NCBI RefSeq assembly: GCF_001039355.2
Contig: NW_019775622.1
Coordinates: forward strand, 1-64,000
Reading direction: 5' to 3'
DNA: 64,000 nucleotides
DNA from: Lingula anatina
Lineage: Eukaryota > Brachiopoda > Lingulata > Lingulida > Lingulidae
In this document: piece after piece, positions 1 through 12,171 of the stretch
Layout of the letters: each line of letters opens with the position of its first letter
Position numbering within the stretch: position 1 is the stretch's first letter
Made by a program: the position numbers and the translations under genes
Notes under the pieces: model-generated
The model's database searches: none
Told to the model about the DNA's origin: nothing
What the model saw: only the letters and a program-made list of their open reading frames with translations

Positions 1-539
1 ACCCCCCCCCCCCCTCCCCTAAAGGATTCATTATGCATTCTGTATGTGTAAATATCCTGAGATAAAAGAACATGGAACTATGTGATTTGGTGGCAAATAT
101 AAGATTATTTTCTTTATAATATTTTAGATATTTAATTTTAATTCTGTATGCACCCCATCATTATTAAGAGTGTACACCTATGTGTCACTGCATGGGGATA
201 TGAAATTGCAGAAAGACATGAATAATTATAGTTATGGTAGTTCATATTCTCTATTCATTTCTGCAACCGGTCTCATCATGAAAGTGTACACTATATGCCC
301 CTACATGGGGATGTGAGATTGAAGCAAAAAAAAAAAACAACAACAACAGGATATTGATCTGAGCCTACACTGGATTTCTGCTGGTGAGAACCAGAGTGGG
401 AACACAAACACCATAGACTGAAAACACTATGTATTAACAAAAGGTCACTATATCAGTGAGATAATTCTGACAGTTTAGAAACTGGTAATTAAACTGTGAA
501 GTTCTGGTGTAACAAAGGTTTTCATTTTAAATAAATCTA

Positions 540-649
540 CAGGTCCATAGCCAGGGGATTAATTTCAGGTGGTTAGAACAAACAGCCATTTTTTTTTTTT
601 TTTTCAGAAAAATAGCCCCTCCCTTATCAAACTACTGGCTACGGACCTG
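540..649. mobile_element. MITE, CAGGCCCGTAGCCAG family, unit 1 copy
   Basis: The ends read CAGGTCCATAGCCAG and, inverted, CTGGCTACGGACCTG, with a T-rich centre. It is flanked by a 5-bp direct repeat ATCTA. The same insertion occupies the matching place in unit 2 (12,018-12,171) and unit 3 (21,712-21,881), so it predates the duplication. This copy is internally shortened. Confidence 0.75.
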
Positions 650-2904
650 ATCTATATTGCCTATTTGAATTTTTTTCACAACTGAAGAGTTGAAATGTAT
701 TTTCTTTTTTATACTTGATAGTAAACTTTATTGTTAGAACTTTATGTTGGAGAGTGTTTAATGTGAGTTTGTATCTGCACATGCATACATTTATACATTT
801 ATTTGGTTACATAATAAATAGCAGTTGGGTGTTCAAATGTCTATATTACTATAGACAGGTATATTCAAATCAATAGGAAATATTTTTAGTGTTTCCTTAA
901 TTATATATATATAGCCTTGCTGAAACTGAAGAAACTAATGGTATAAATAATTATTATCTACTTTAATTAATGTTGTATAGTTTTTATACTGTAGTTTATT
1001 ATTAAGATATATCTGTGTATTTATTCATATCTGCTACGTGTAAGAGAACATAACCTGGTTATAAAGTAATAATAAATAAGGTGAAACAACATTGGTGTGC
1101 ATCAGTACACAAAACTTGTCCATTAAATTTGGAATGTTCCATATACAGTGTATGGTAATTAAATGCAGATGACAAATAATAAGTTTATCCATTTGGGGAT
1201 AGTTATTGCCATTGATTTGTTTTTAAAAATTATGATGAGTATTATTTCATTTTTAAAAAATTAATGTATATAAATTCATATATATATATATTGTATTTAC
1301 TCAACATAAGTACTGTTATTATTTCATATTTAGAAGTGGAAATAACTATATTTACTACCAATAATCATTATTTTATATTTTTAGAAATTTAGTATTGACA
1401 GTCAATCACATTAGTTATGAACTTATAACATTATGGACACTGTCAGTTTTTAACATTTCAATTATATTAAACTAAAAAGCAAAATAAATATGGTTTATAA
1501 CAAATTATGAGGAATATTTATTCTCGGTCAAGAGAATTTATCTGAACCTCATTATTACCAGTCCCAAAGGCTTACTATCAGTCTGAGACTGAAGGACTGA
1601 CAGTTTTACCATGCCATGAACATCTTATTCTTAATCTGGGCATTATTTATGTACAACATACATACCACCTGCCTACAAGGATTCTAATGTAACACTTTCT
1701 CAAATGCAAATGGTTAAGTGTCACTTTTAATGGAGTTGAAATTTATGTAATAAATTTGCTTTGAAAAGTATACCAACTTTTTTTTATTTGATTCAAAAGA
1801 TATAAATTTTGCTTGAAACTAAGCTGACGTGAAGATACTATTTTTCTGATATTTCTAGTTGGAATTATAACTGCTGAAATACAGTGCAATTTATAATTTT
1901 TTTTAATCCGTGTCTAGAGCCACAGACTGCCACCTATATGCAGTATCAAGATCTAAACTTTCCTTTAAAAAACATCGAGGAAAAATTAAGAATACTCAAA
2001 TCACTCCCAGTATCTTACAGCAATAAGAAATACAAACAGCTTTAAAGCCAAACAGCTGTATATAACAATAATAATAATTATAATAATAATAATAATAATA
2101 ATAATCTATTGAGCATTTAAATGTGTACAGTTACATTTTACAAGCTCTCTAAACTACAGTTTTACATAAATTGTGCGCATACGCTTAAATAAGTATAACT
2201 ACTTTAGATCATTCCATTACCAAAATACATATAAGCTAACTACTTCATACATATAGCTGACAATATAAAATAGTATATACAGTAACAGGAAATATGCCCT
2301 GCTCCTGTTCCAGCAGTGCCAAACAGAAGTAGGTAATTGGAATATGCAGAGACACTACTGCATTTATACATAAATATACAAGCGTGAAAAGATATAGATT
2401 TAAATATGCACTTTGTTATAATATACAACAGTCTGGCCAATATCAAATTAACCAGCAGCCAAAATGCATCATCATAGGAACTGGGCTCAATTTAAAGTGA
2501 ACACTATATCTACAAAGTTTATTTAACCTATAATAATAATATTAGCCAGACAGGAGCTTTATCTTAATGTAAACTAAACTGAATTTATTTTATGTCAACA
2601 TCATGATTTTAAAAGAAATAAAGCCAGCCTTGGGAAAGTTTTACTCAATAAATAAGTATATTTATTTGAAGTCTTAAATCTAATTACCAGGGGTATGTTT
2701 GATAGATATTCAAGGGATGTGCCTTTTATTAGAATGCTCTTCTATAACAAGTTAGTATCAAAAGCCAGGTTGAGAAAGACTAGTTACATGTCAGAACAAG
2801 GATTTACCATTACTGATAAAAAAAATCTGACAGAGATGACACACTTGACAAACTTTGAAAGAAAAGACAATTTGGACACTGACCTGTTATTTTGTGGTAG
2901 AGTC

Positions 2905-2941
<37 letters not shown>

Positions 2942-3070
2942 TAGGTCTTTACCATTCTCCCAGTACTGGTAGATTAACATCACACTTTTTGAATAAAAAA
3001 AGATCAAAACAGAGCAACAATAAGACTAGTACTGTACATATCACTTCTAAAACCATCAACCAGAACTCAC
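650..3070. other. 5' flank of unit 1, no gene seen
   Basis: AT-rich non-coding DNA matching 12,172-14,433 in unit 2. It contains simple repeats: ATA trinucleotides near 2,068-2,104 and a poly-T run at 2,910-2,938. The open frames here are short, have no recognisable domain and are not preserved in unit 2. I see no coding gene. Confidence 0.7.
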
Positions 3071-3217
3071 CTTTGCCTTCCTTCTTATAGTTTTCAGTAG
3101 AGGCAGTACGGCATGTGGTCCATGCTGAGACATGGGAACATGGGAATACTTCTTCAGGGGAGGACGATGAAAATTCCGCAGTTTCATGGTGCCCATGTGT
3201 GTCGGGAAAAATGGCTG
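3071..3217 (-). other. Exon-like segment antisense and upstream of the HEPN gene (unit 1)
   Basis: On the minus strand a segment bounded by a CTCCAG acceptor-like site and an AAAG/GTGAGT donor stays open for 147 bases. The corresponding segment in unit 2 (14,434-14,580) has the same length, the same sites and the same open frame. Differences between copies are mostly amino-acid replacing, which does not favour a conserved protein. It may be a non-coding divergent transcript exon or chance. No product is recognised. Confidence 0.25.
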
Positions 3218-3942
3218 CTGGAGTTCACATGCTGGAGTGGAATGCTAAAAAGACAAGTGATTTTTAAGGATAACCTCCAGTTATTTTTCTTCTGTTATAT
3301 ATGAAAAAGATGAATTTAGGATAATTGTATATCCATAGTGCAAGTGCAAATTGTTTTTAAAAAAAGGGCCCTGTGTGGAAGACTGAAAGATAATTTTGAA
3401 ATTTTATCTTTTTCTTGTGATTTAACTATGCACAGGCCTACCATGTTCAGAGAAATGATAAATTCTTTCAAAGTAAAAAAATTGTCCTTGTTTAACAAAA
3501 GTGTGTTGGTCTTTCACAGCAATATAGAATAAAACCAAAACAACAATAATAATATAATCACAGAAGCAGCATTTCTTTTTCCCTTTTAATGTAGCAAAAA
3601 AATCTCCAAAAGAAGTAACCATATTATAGACAACATATCAACACTGCTAACCTACTTAGTACTGTAACAAATTGCAGTCAAATTAATGATAAGAACACCA
3701 TGACCTCCTTGGCCTGTGATAAATAACAAAACTCCACAAAACTGCGCCATTACTGATAACAACAAGATGACATTTCTGTGTCAAGTAGTTTAATGACGAT
3801 ACGGAATTGAACATTTTCCAAGGAAGGAAAGGCAGTGAATAGAAGATGACTTTGCTACCGATTCAAAGTCAGATTTGCATACTTTGGTGGCTAAATCTTT
3901 CACTTACATAAAAAAGTTATTCTTTTGGACCTTGAATACCCG

Positions 3943-4022
3943 TCACATGACAACCTTACATCAGGTGACAAAGGCGTAGTTCTCATTCGCTCTCAGCAAG
4001 GAATTTCTTTATCCTTTTTAAG
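3943..4022 (+). promoter_or_regulatory. Promoter-proximal region and end of 5' UTR exon 1 (unit 1)
   Basis: The sequence contains TCACATGA at 3,943-3,950, an E-box of the M-box type bound by MiT/TFE factors in other animals. It ends with an AAG/GTGAGT splice donor (exon end 4,022). The same E-box, spacing and donor recur in unit 2 (15,321-15,393). The transcription start cannot be placed. The exon carries no coding start, so the first intron lies in the 5' UTR and ends at the TTTTCAG acceptor before 4,575. Confidence 0.45.
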
Positions 4023-5262
4023 GTGAGTTTAAGACAGCAATTTGTTTACAATTTTATCACCAGATATTAGCTAGTGTATACTCAAATCATTTCTATACAG
4101 CATAATCACATTTATATACTGATCCAACTTAGTACATCCTGTACTTCCTAGTTTCACTTCTGAATTAATTCATCCTATACTTCCTTGTTTAAATTCTGAA
4201 TACTTCTTTATGTATTAAGTATATTCTTAAAACCAAAAACAACATTTTAGTGAACTAAATTTAAGACAGTGACTTGTGTTTCATCATTTCAAATTAACTT
4301 AATTATTCCTTCACCAATGACAAATCATGGCAAATTTGCTTTAAAGAAATATATAAAAAAGGATTTCAGGACCACCTTAATACAGTACAATATGCTGTGT
4401 CTCTCCCAAAGAACTAGTACATGTATATGGCTTTTTCTAAAGACAGGAAAAAATGTTCAAAGGGCTCCCTCTTTTAATTAATTATTAAAGCAATTTTCCC
4501 ACTATCTTGTGGTGGTTTATGAAAGCCAGAAACACCTTTACCTTATTTCACACTGAGATATTTATTCTTTTCAGACCTAAAACAAAATGGCGACTGCTGC
4601 CACTCCACGAAATGAGATAGAAAACACAATGCGTATGGGGCTACTGATACATAGGTCACAAGATGTGCTTCAAGATCTCCTCAGTAAACAGTTGTAAACA
4701 ACTTATCCAGGGTTGTTTGATCCGTCAAATGGTGGCAAATTGTTTGATATTCTAACTGACCAAAAGGCAAATCAAACTTTGCTACAGTTGAAAAAAATGA
4801 AAGTTTTGAATGCAAGCCAAATGAAGCTTCTATACCCTTCTGGGAATCCCTCCACAACTGTGACATTGAAGGACTTAGATGTGACTCTTACAGTAGTCTT
4901 GTTAAGAAATATCACAACACTGAACCCAAAGGGCAGTTGGGAGAATCCACCGATAACTGACATGTCCATGGAGGCCCAGATTGGCAGAGTGAAGAAATAT
5001 CGCAACAAATTTTCACATGGGGGCGCCAGTCTCACAGATGCTGCATTTCAGACCCAGTTTACAGAATTGAAAGCTTTGTTGTTATCACTGTCCACAATCT
5101 ACACCAGTGATGACTATGATAAGTTGCTTACTGATCCATTGCATGCAGCAGGTATGACATATTTAACAGATAACGAGTGTACTATGAAGAATAGTGAGAA
5201 ACTGCTCTTTTTGGCTAAGAGGGACTGTGCTCTATTAATTATACTGACTGTCCACCAGCATA

Positions 5263-5577
5263 CAGGCCTACCCAACTACCAGACTCGGCACTGAATAATC
5301 CTGAATTCACTGGTAAATCGGACCACATTACCCGTTTTCAAGGTGTGTTTCAGTACGCATTACACAGTATCAGATGCGACACCGCTCTTGCCTAGTAATA
5401 GTTGATAGTGACGATTCTCAGCGGGGTTGAAAGGTATTGCATTACCACTCAAAATTTGTTCAGGGTACGATACTGTGTAATGCGTACTGACTCACACCTT
5501 GAAAACGGGTAGTGTGGTCTGATCTACAGGTGAATTCAGGATCATTCAGTGCCGAGTCTTGTAGTTGGGTAGGCCTG
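5263..5577. mobile_element. Foldback MITE, 315 bp, in the intron of copy 1
   Basis: Termini begin CAGGCCTACCCAACTAC and end with its inverse. The arms stay complementary for roughly 110 bases around a unique centre. It is flanked by AGCATA on both sides (5,257-5,262 and 5,578-5,583). Unit 2 holds the uninterrupted site, AGCATA followed by TAAATAAAG, with a single AGCATA. Insertion therefore followed the duplication. No transposase is encoded; the superfamily is not recognised. Confidence 0.9.
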
Positions 5578-7804
5578 AGCATATAAATAAAGACAACTTT
5601 TAGTTTAAAGTCACCAGTGTACTTTGAAGAAATGTGCACAATGAGAGGAACTGTTCTTCATAGTACACTTAGGATTGTGCTCTACTGATTGTTCCCAAAG
5701 TATAAACTTAAAGAAGGATAAATTAAGTTTAGAAATAACTACAAAATTCACTTCCCCTGACATCCATTTTAAAACATCAAACCTACCTTTCAGACCTCTA
5801 CCCCAATACATAAATTATGTAAAAGTATAATCTAAATGTAATCTTTTTTATGCATGAAAATTAAGATTTTTCTTGCATGTTTATTTTTCAATTTCAGAAG
5901 CACCTTGTGATCTCATCTCTACTGACCTTCCAAGTAGAACTCCAGAGCTGAAGGGACGAGTGGACCTGGTGCAGAAAATACTGCAGCATGTTGAAAATGA
6001 TACAAAACTCATTCTCCTGACTGGCATGGGGGGCATAGGTAAAACAAGCATAGCTGTTAAGGTTGGACATCACAGAAAAGATGTCAGAAAAGATGTCTTG
6101 TATATTGATATGAGAAAAGTTGTAAATCTTGATTCTGTTAAATTATCACTTGTGCAGCACTATTACCCAAATCAGTTTTTGAAAGATATTTACAGTGATT
6201 ATCAGAACAAATTCACACAAACTATGTCTAATTTAGCAACAGACACTCTCCTTATCCTTGATAATGATGACGGTGTTTTGAATTCACACCAGCAAGAGTT
6301 TCTGCAGTTACTGGTGGAAGTCATGAATTCATCAAAACATATCGCTCTTTTATGCACCAGTCGTGAATCCTTCAGTCTTCTGTCGCAAACCACAGTTACT
6401 ATAGACACCCCTCCTCTTGATAAAACATCTTCACTTGAAGTCCTTTGGGGCGGAAATATGATCAGCCCTACACATAGTGATATAGAAGCTTTAGGTGAAA
6501 TATCAGAGAGATGTGGTCACAATCCCCTTGCACTAAAATTGGTAGCTGCCCAGATTAAGCTAAAAACAGTACAAAAAGTGTTAGAGAAAATGAAACGCAT
6601 AAAGGTCCTCCCCTCTCTTCAGTTACCTAACATTCCAGCACCCCAAGGTATGCTCACCTGCTTAGAGATGTCTTATGAAACACTGAATGACACAGAGAAA
6701 AAGGTGTTTAGGGGACTGCACATATTTCCAGTTGCATTCAATTCAGTAGAAGTCTCAGAGATTTTGGAGATGGATGAAGATGAATGTGAATCTGTCCTTG
6801 ACAGTCTTAGCAATAAGTCACTTTTGAGTTTGGTCCAAAATACCTATGATCTGCATCCTTTGGTAAAGGAGTATGCAGAACTTTTTGCACAAACTGACAG
6901 CACCGAAATCTCTCACACACGAAAGAGATATTGTGGTTATTACATAACATGTATGCTCCAGCTATACATTGAGCATAATATTAAAGCTTCACTTTTTGAA
7001 AATATGTCAAAACTAGTGCCCCATTTACACATGACTGACACCTTGCTTAAAATGGATCTCTGCACTTCTGACATACAACAGAAAAAAATCACACTCAGTA
7101 TCCTACAAATGATTGCAGAAACATTCCATTTTCTATTTCTGAATCAGGAAGCTCTTTCGATTTTTCAGTCAATTGAGGTAGAAATGAACACATATTTTGA
7201 AGGTAAATCAATTGAAAAAGCCACAGTCCACAGCAATATTGGTGGAGTACTAAAAACCATGGGTAAGTACAAAGAGGCACTTGACTATCATAAAAAATGT
7301 ATGGAAGTAAGAGAAAAGCTGCTTGGTCCCAAACACCCTGACAACGCTGATTCATACAGCAATATTGGTGGAGTACTACAAGCCATGGGTAAGTACAAAG
7401 AGGCACTTGACTTTCATAAAAAATGCCTAATAGTGCTAGAAGGTCTCCTAGGTCCCAAACACCCATTCACAGCTAAATCATATAGCAATATAGGTGGAGT
7501 ACTACAAGCCATGGGTAAGTACAAAGAGGCACTTGAGTATCATAAAGAATGTCTGGCACTACAAGAAGAGTTCCTAGGTCCCAAGCACCCTTATACTGCT
7601 ACCTTTTACAACAATATTGGTTGTTTACTACAAAGCATGGGTAAGTACAAAGAGGCACTTGACAATTATACAAAAAGTATGGAAGTAAGTGGAGAGGTCC
7701 TAGGTTTCAAACACCCTGATACTGCTACCACATACAACAATATTGGTGGAGTACTAAAAGCCATGGGTAAGTATAAAGAGGCACTCAACTATTTTAAAAA
7801 ATGT

Positions 7805-8168
7805 GTACCCAGCTAGAATGGGAGCCCCGGCTGCCCACAGGAGCCCAGGCTGCCAGAGAGACTGCCAGGGAGACTGTCCTTTTGCAGTAGGGGCTCCAGT
7901 GTGCAGTCTCCTTGAGCAGGCAGACTGCAAAGGGGGCTGCAATAACTTAAATATTTTTGCAGGGGACTGCAAAGGAGGCTGCAATAACTTAGGCATTTTT
8001 GCAGGGGACTGCAAAGGGGGCTTCAATAACTTCAACATTTTGCAGGGGACTGCATAGGAGGCTGCAATAACTTAGGCATTTTTGCAGGAGACTGCAAAGG
8101 GGGCTGCAATAACTTAAATATTTTGCACGGGACTGCGAAGGAGGCTGCAATAACTGACATTTTTAACN
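7805..8168. repeat. Minisatellite block interrupting the TPR array, ending at an assembly N
   Basis: GC-richer than its surroundings. A lead-in with repeated CTGCC-type motifs (7,805-7,922) is followed by six units of 41-42 bases (starts at 7,923, 7,965, 8,007, 8,048, 8,090 and 8,131). Each has the core GACTGCAAAGGRGGCTGCAA, and the first five end in a T-run plus GCAG. The last unit runs to a single N at 8,168, after which TPR sequence resumes. About 65 bases of the expected TPR are missing. The N suggests a contig join, so the extent in the real genome is uncertain. Confidence 0.8.
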
Positions 8169-10735
8169 GTTGTACTACAAGTCATGGGTGAGTACAAAGA
8201 GGCACTTGACCATCATAAAAAATGCCTGGCAGTGCAAGAAGCGCTCCTAGGTCCCCAACACCCTTATACTGCTACCTTATACAACAATATTGGTGGAGTA
8301 CTAAATGCCATGGGTAAGTATGAAGAGGCACTTGGCTATCATAAATGTTTAGCAGTAAAGGAAGAGTCCCTGGGTCTCAAACACCCAGATACTGCTATCT
8401 CATACAACAATATTGGTATTCTACTACAAGACATGGGTAAGTACAAAGAAGCACATGACTATTGTAAAAAATGTCTAGAAGTAACGGAAGAGGTCCTAGG
8501 TCCCAAACACCCTAAAACTGCTACCTCATACAACAATATTGCTTTGGTACTGGAAGAAATGGGTAAGTTCAAAGAGGCATTAGATTAGTTCAAAAAATGC
8601 AAAGAAATTAAAGAAGAGGTGCTAGGCCCCAAACACCCTAATACTGCCCAATTATATGGCAATATTGGTTACTTATTACAAATCATGGGTGACTACAAAA
8701 GAGCACTGCCATATTTAAAAAGATGCCTCAAATTGGAAAAGGAGTTGTTAGGTCCCAAACACCCTGCTACTGCTACCTCATACAACAATATTGGTATGGC
8801 ACTAAAAGACATGGGGAAGTTCAAAGAGGCACTTGACTATCATAAGAAATGCCTGGAAGTAAGGGAAGAGGTCCTAGGTCTCAAACATCCTGACACTGCT
8901 GCCTTATACAACAATATTGGTGGATTACTACAAGCCATGGGTGAGTACAAAGAGGCGCTTGGCTATCATAAGAAATGTCTGGAGGTAAGGGAAGAGGTCC
9001 TAGGTCCCAAACACCCTGATACTGCTGCCTCATACAACAATATTGGTATAGTACTACAAGCCATGGGTGAGTACAAAGAGGCGCTTGGCTATCATAAGAA
9101 ATGTCTGGAGGTAAGGGAAGAGGTCCTAGGTCTCAAACACCCTGAAACTGCTACCTCATACAACAATATTGCTTTGGTACTGAAAGATATGGGTAAGTTC
9201 AAAGAGGCATTAGATTATTTCAAAAAATGAAAGAAATTATAGAAGAGGTGCTAGGCCCCAAACACCCTAATACTGCCCAATTATATGGCAATATTGGTTA
9301 CTTATTACAAATCATGGGTGACTACAAAAGAGCACTGCCATATTTAAAAAGATGCCTCAAATTGGAAAAGGAGCTGACAGGTCCCAAACACCCTGCTACT
9401 GCTACCTTATACAGCAATATTGGTATGGCACTAAAAGACATGGGGAAGTTCAAAGAGGCGCTTGGCTATCATAAGAAATGTCTGGAGGTAAGGGAAGAGG
9501 TCCTAGGTCCCAAACACCCTGATACTACTGCCTCATACAACAATATTGGTATGGTACTACAAGCCATGGGTGAGTACAAAGAGGCGCTTGGCTATCATAA
9601 GAAATGTCTGGAGGTAAGGGAAGAGGTCCTAGGTCCCAAACACCCTGATACTGCTACCTCATACAACAATATTGGTGGATTACTACAAGCCATGGGTGAG
9701 TACATAGAGGCGCTTGGCTATCATAAAAAATGTTTAGCAGTAAGGGAAGAGTCCCTAGGTCTCAAACACCCAGATACTGCTTCCTCATACAACAATATTG
9801 GTATTGTACTACAAGACATGGGTAAGTACAAAGAAGCACATGACTATTGTAAAAAATGTCTAGAAGTAACGGAAGAGGTCCTAAGTCCCAAACACCCTGA
9901 AACTGCTACCTCATACAACAATATTGCTTTGGTACTGGAAGAAATGGGTAAGTTCAAAGAGGCATTAGATTATTTCAAAAAATGCAAAGAAATTATAGAA
10001 GAGGTGCTAGGCCCCAAACACCCTAATACTGCCCAATTATATGGCAATATTGGTTACTTATTACAAATCATGGGTGACTACAAAAGAGCACTGCCATATT
10101 TAAAAAGATGCCTCAAATTGGAAAAGGAGCTGTTAGGTCCCAAACACCCTACTACTGCTACCTCATACAACAATATTGGTATGGCACTAAAAGACATGGG
10201 GAAGTTAAAAGAGGCACTTGACTATCATAAGAAATGCCTGGAAGTAAGGGAAGAGGTCCTAGGTCTCAAACATCCTGACACTGCTACCTCATACAACAAT
10301 ATTGGTGGATTACTACAAGCCATGGGTGAGTACAAAGAGGCGCTTGGCTATCATAAGAAATGTCTGGAGGTAAGGGAAGAGGTCCTAGGTCTCAAACACC
10401 CTGATACTGCTACCTCATTCAACAATATTGGTATGGCACTAAAAGACATGGGGAAGTTCAAAGAGGCACTTGACTATTATAAAAAAAGCAAAGAAGTGAT
10501 GGAAGAAGTGCTAGGCCCCAAACACCCTAGTACTGCCCAATTATATGGCAATATTGGTAACATACTACAAGCCATGGGTGACTACAAAAGAGCACTGCCA
10601 TATTTAAAAAGATGCCACAAACTGCAAAAAGAGTTGCTAGGTCCCAAATACCCTGATGTTGATACAGTACGCAAATCAATTTTCACTTTACTTGTGAAGA
10701 TGGGGCAATCCAAAGAGGCACTAAAATATGTTTAA

Positions 10736-11616
10736 AAAATTGGGGAAATGAGTGAGGTGTGCCAAAATGCAAGGACCTACATGTATAAATATTCTGCTAC
10801 GGCTACCTACCACAACAATTCTGGAGTTAATGAGTGAATATAAAAGATACTAGCATATAAAAATTAATGGAATACAATGAGAGAATATAGCTGTTAGACT
10901 GCAAGCACCCTTCTATACTGACTCATAACAATAATGTTGATTTTGTACTGCAAGCTTTGAATGTTTAAAAAATGGAGATAAGTTCTGTTATGTTCTGCCA
11001 AGCACATGTAACCATAATTGAAGTCTTACTAAAAGCATTAGGGACATTTATTAATTCATGTTTAAATTTACTCAGCAATTATTCTACAAGGAAGTTGAAT
11101 TCACAAGACTGTCTCTTTTACATACAGTACACTTCAAATATGTAACTGCACATCACATCATTTTCACCCCAATTGTGCCCATGAAATAAAGCACACTAGG
11201 TGCTGACGTTACTTATGCCATAATTTCAGTGTGCACTGAAAGGCTCTCCACTTGTTCTACCTCTTGGTAGTCTCTATTTAGTAATCCATATTTATCTTCT
11301 ACAAGAATATTTCCATAGACCTAACTTCTCCCAGAAAAAAGGACATGTATAGTCCTAACTTCTTCAAAAAATCTCTGTAGTCCTTAATTCTCTATGTTTC
11401 TATATAGTCTTAACCTCTTTTGAAATTTATCCGCAGTCTTAATTTCTCCAAGAATTTTTATATAGTCCCAGCTTCTCAAAATAATTTCTTTAGTCCTCAA
11501 TTCTCCAAGAATATCTACCAATATACTGTGGTCACTTCTCCAAGTGATAGTGTTAAGCACAGCCACGCTAACTGCAAACTTTGGTTGGTGCACCGCTAAC
11601 TCACTTTTCCCCAAAA
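10736..11616. other. 3' flank of copy 1, no gene seen
   Basis: Probably 3' UTR and downstream DNA, including an AATAAA at about 11,185. It matches 20,469-21,270 in unit 2. From 11,330 to 11,530 there is a loose tandem repeat of a TAGTCCTTAATTCTCC-like motif, also present in unit 2 (21,085-21,240). No gene is seen. Confidence 0.6.
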
Positions 11617-12017
11617 AGGTTTCATTAATCATTTTGTGTGTGAAAATATCCTGAGATATCAGAATATGGAACTACGTGTCCAAATATAAGACTATTGTTT
11701 TTATTATATTTTAAATATTATAATTTAATTTCTGCATCCACTCCATTATTATTAACAGTGTACACCTAAGTGTCACTGCATATGGGGATGTGAAATTGCA
11801 GAACATCAATAGCTATAGTTATGATAATTCAAATGTTCTATTTACTTCTGCAACCAGTCCTGTCATAACAGTGGGAACACAAACACCATAGACTGAAAAC
11901 ACTATGTATTTGCAAGAGGACACTGTACCAATGAGATAATTCTGACAGTTCATAAACTGATAATTAAACTGTGGAGTGCTGGTGGAACAAAGGGTTTCAT
12001 TTTTATAATAATTTAAA

Positions 12018-12171
12018 GGCCTGAAGCTCGGGGGGGTTCCAGGAGAGGGGGTGTCGAATAAACCACACTTTTTGCGAGATAAAATAATGTCTAGGTACAC
12101 AGAGGTTTCATGGTAAAAAGGTCATTTTTTCAGAAAAAAAACTCCCTTTTCAAACTACTGGCTATGGCCTG
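12018..12171. mobile_element. MITE, CAGGCCCGTAGCCAG family, unit 2 copy
   Basis: Decayed termini (left GGCCTGAAGCTCG, right CTGGCTATGGCCTG) around the family's internal motifs such as TTTCAGAAAAAA. It sits at the position matching 540-649 in unit 1. Confidence 0.6.

Larger units (their letters stand above)
4587..10735 (+). pseudogene. HEPN-NB-ARC-TPR receptor, copy 1, disrupted
   Basis: Same architecture as copy 2: HEPN exon 4,575-5,151 (ATG 4,587; putative RNase motif RNKFSH at codons 139-144), intron, then an exon from 5,898 with NB-ARC (Walker A GMGGIGKTS, Walker B LLILDN, NPLAL and LHPLV motifs) and ~42-residue kinesin-light-chain-like TPRs ending near 10,735. Phase matches at the splice (1/1). 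Breaks: TAA at codon 37 (4,695-4,697; CAA in copy 2); a ~360-base repeat block with an in-frame TAG at 7,814-7,816 and an assembly N at 8,168; TAG at 8,586-8,588 where sibling repeats have TAT; a one-base deletion at about 9,228. An extra T ends the frame a few residues earlier than in copy 2. The HEPN core is nevertheless highly conserved, so a product started downstream of codon 37 remains possible. Sequencing error could explain some single-base breaks. Confidence 0.75.
20..11616 (+). repeat. Tandem segmental duplication, unit 1
   Basis: This block is co-linear with about 11,617-21,290. The shared sequence covers the 5' flank (for example 61-1,100 against 11,650-12,830), the non-coding exon, the HEPN exon, the NB-ARC/TPR exon and the 3' flank (11,180-11,560 against 20,900-21,270). 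Differences are point changes, small indels, a foldback insertion (5,263-5,577), a minisatellite block (7,805-8,167) and the number of TPR repeats. The boundary is set by the return of the unit head near 11,617. Edges are judged by eye and may be off by tens of bases. Confidence 0.85.

Noticed and set aside
7923-8166. Regularly spaced repeats that might suggest a CRISPR-like array
   Set aside because: Units of 41-42 bases abut without unique spacers, and the DNA is eukaryotic. It is a minisatellite.
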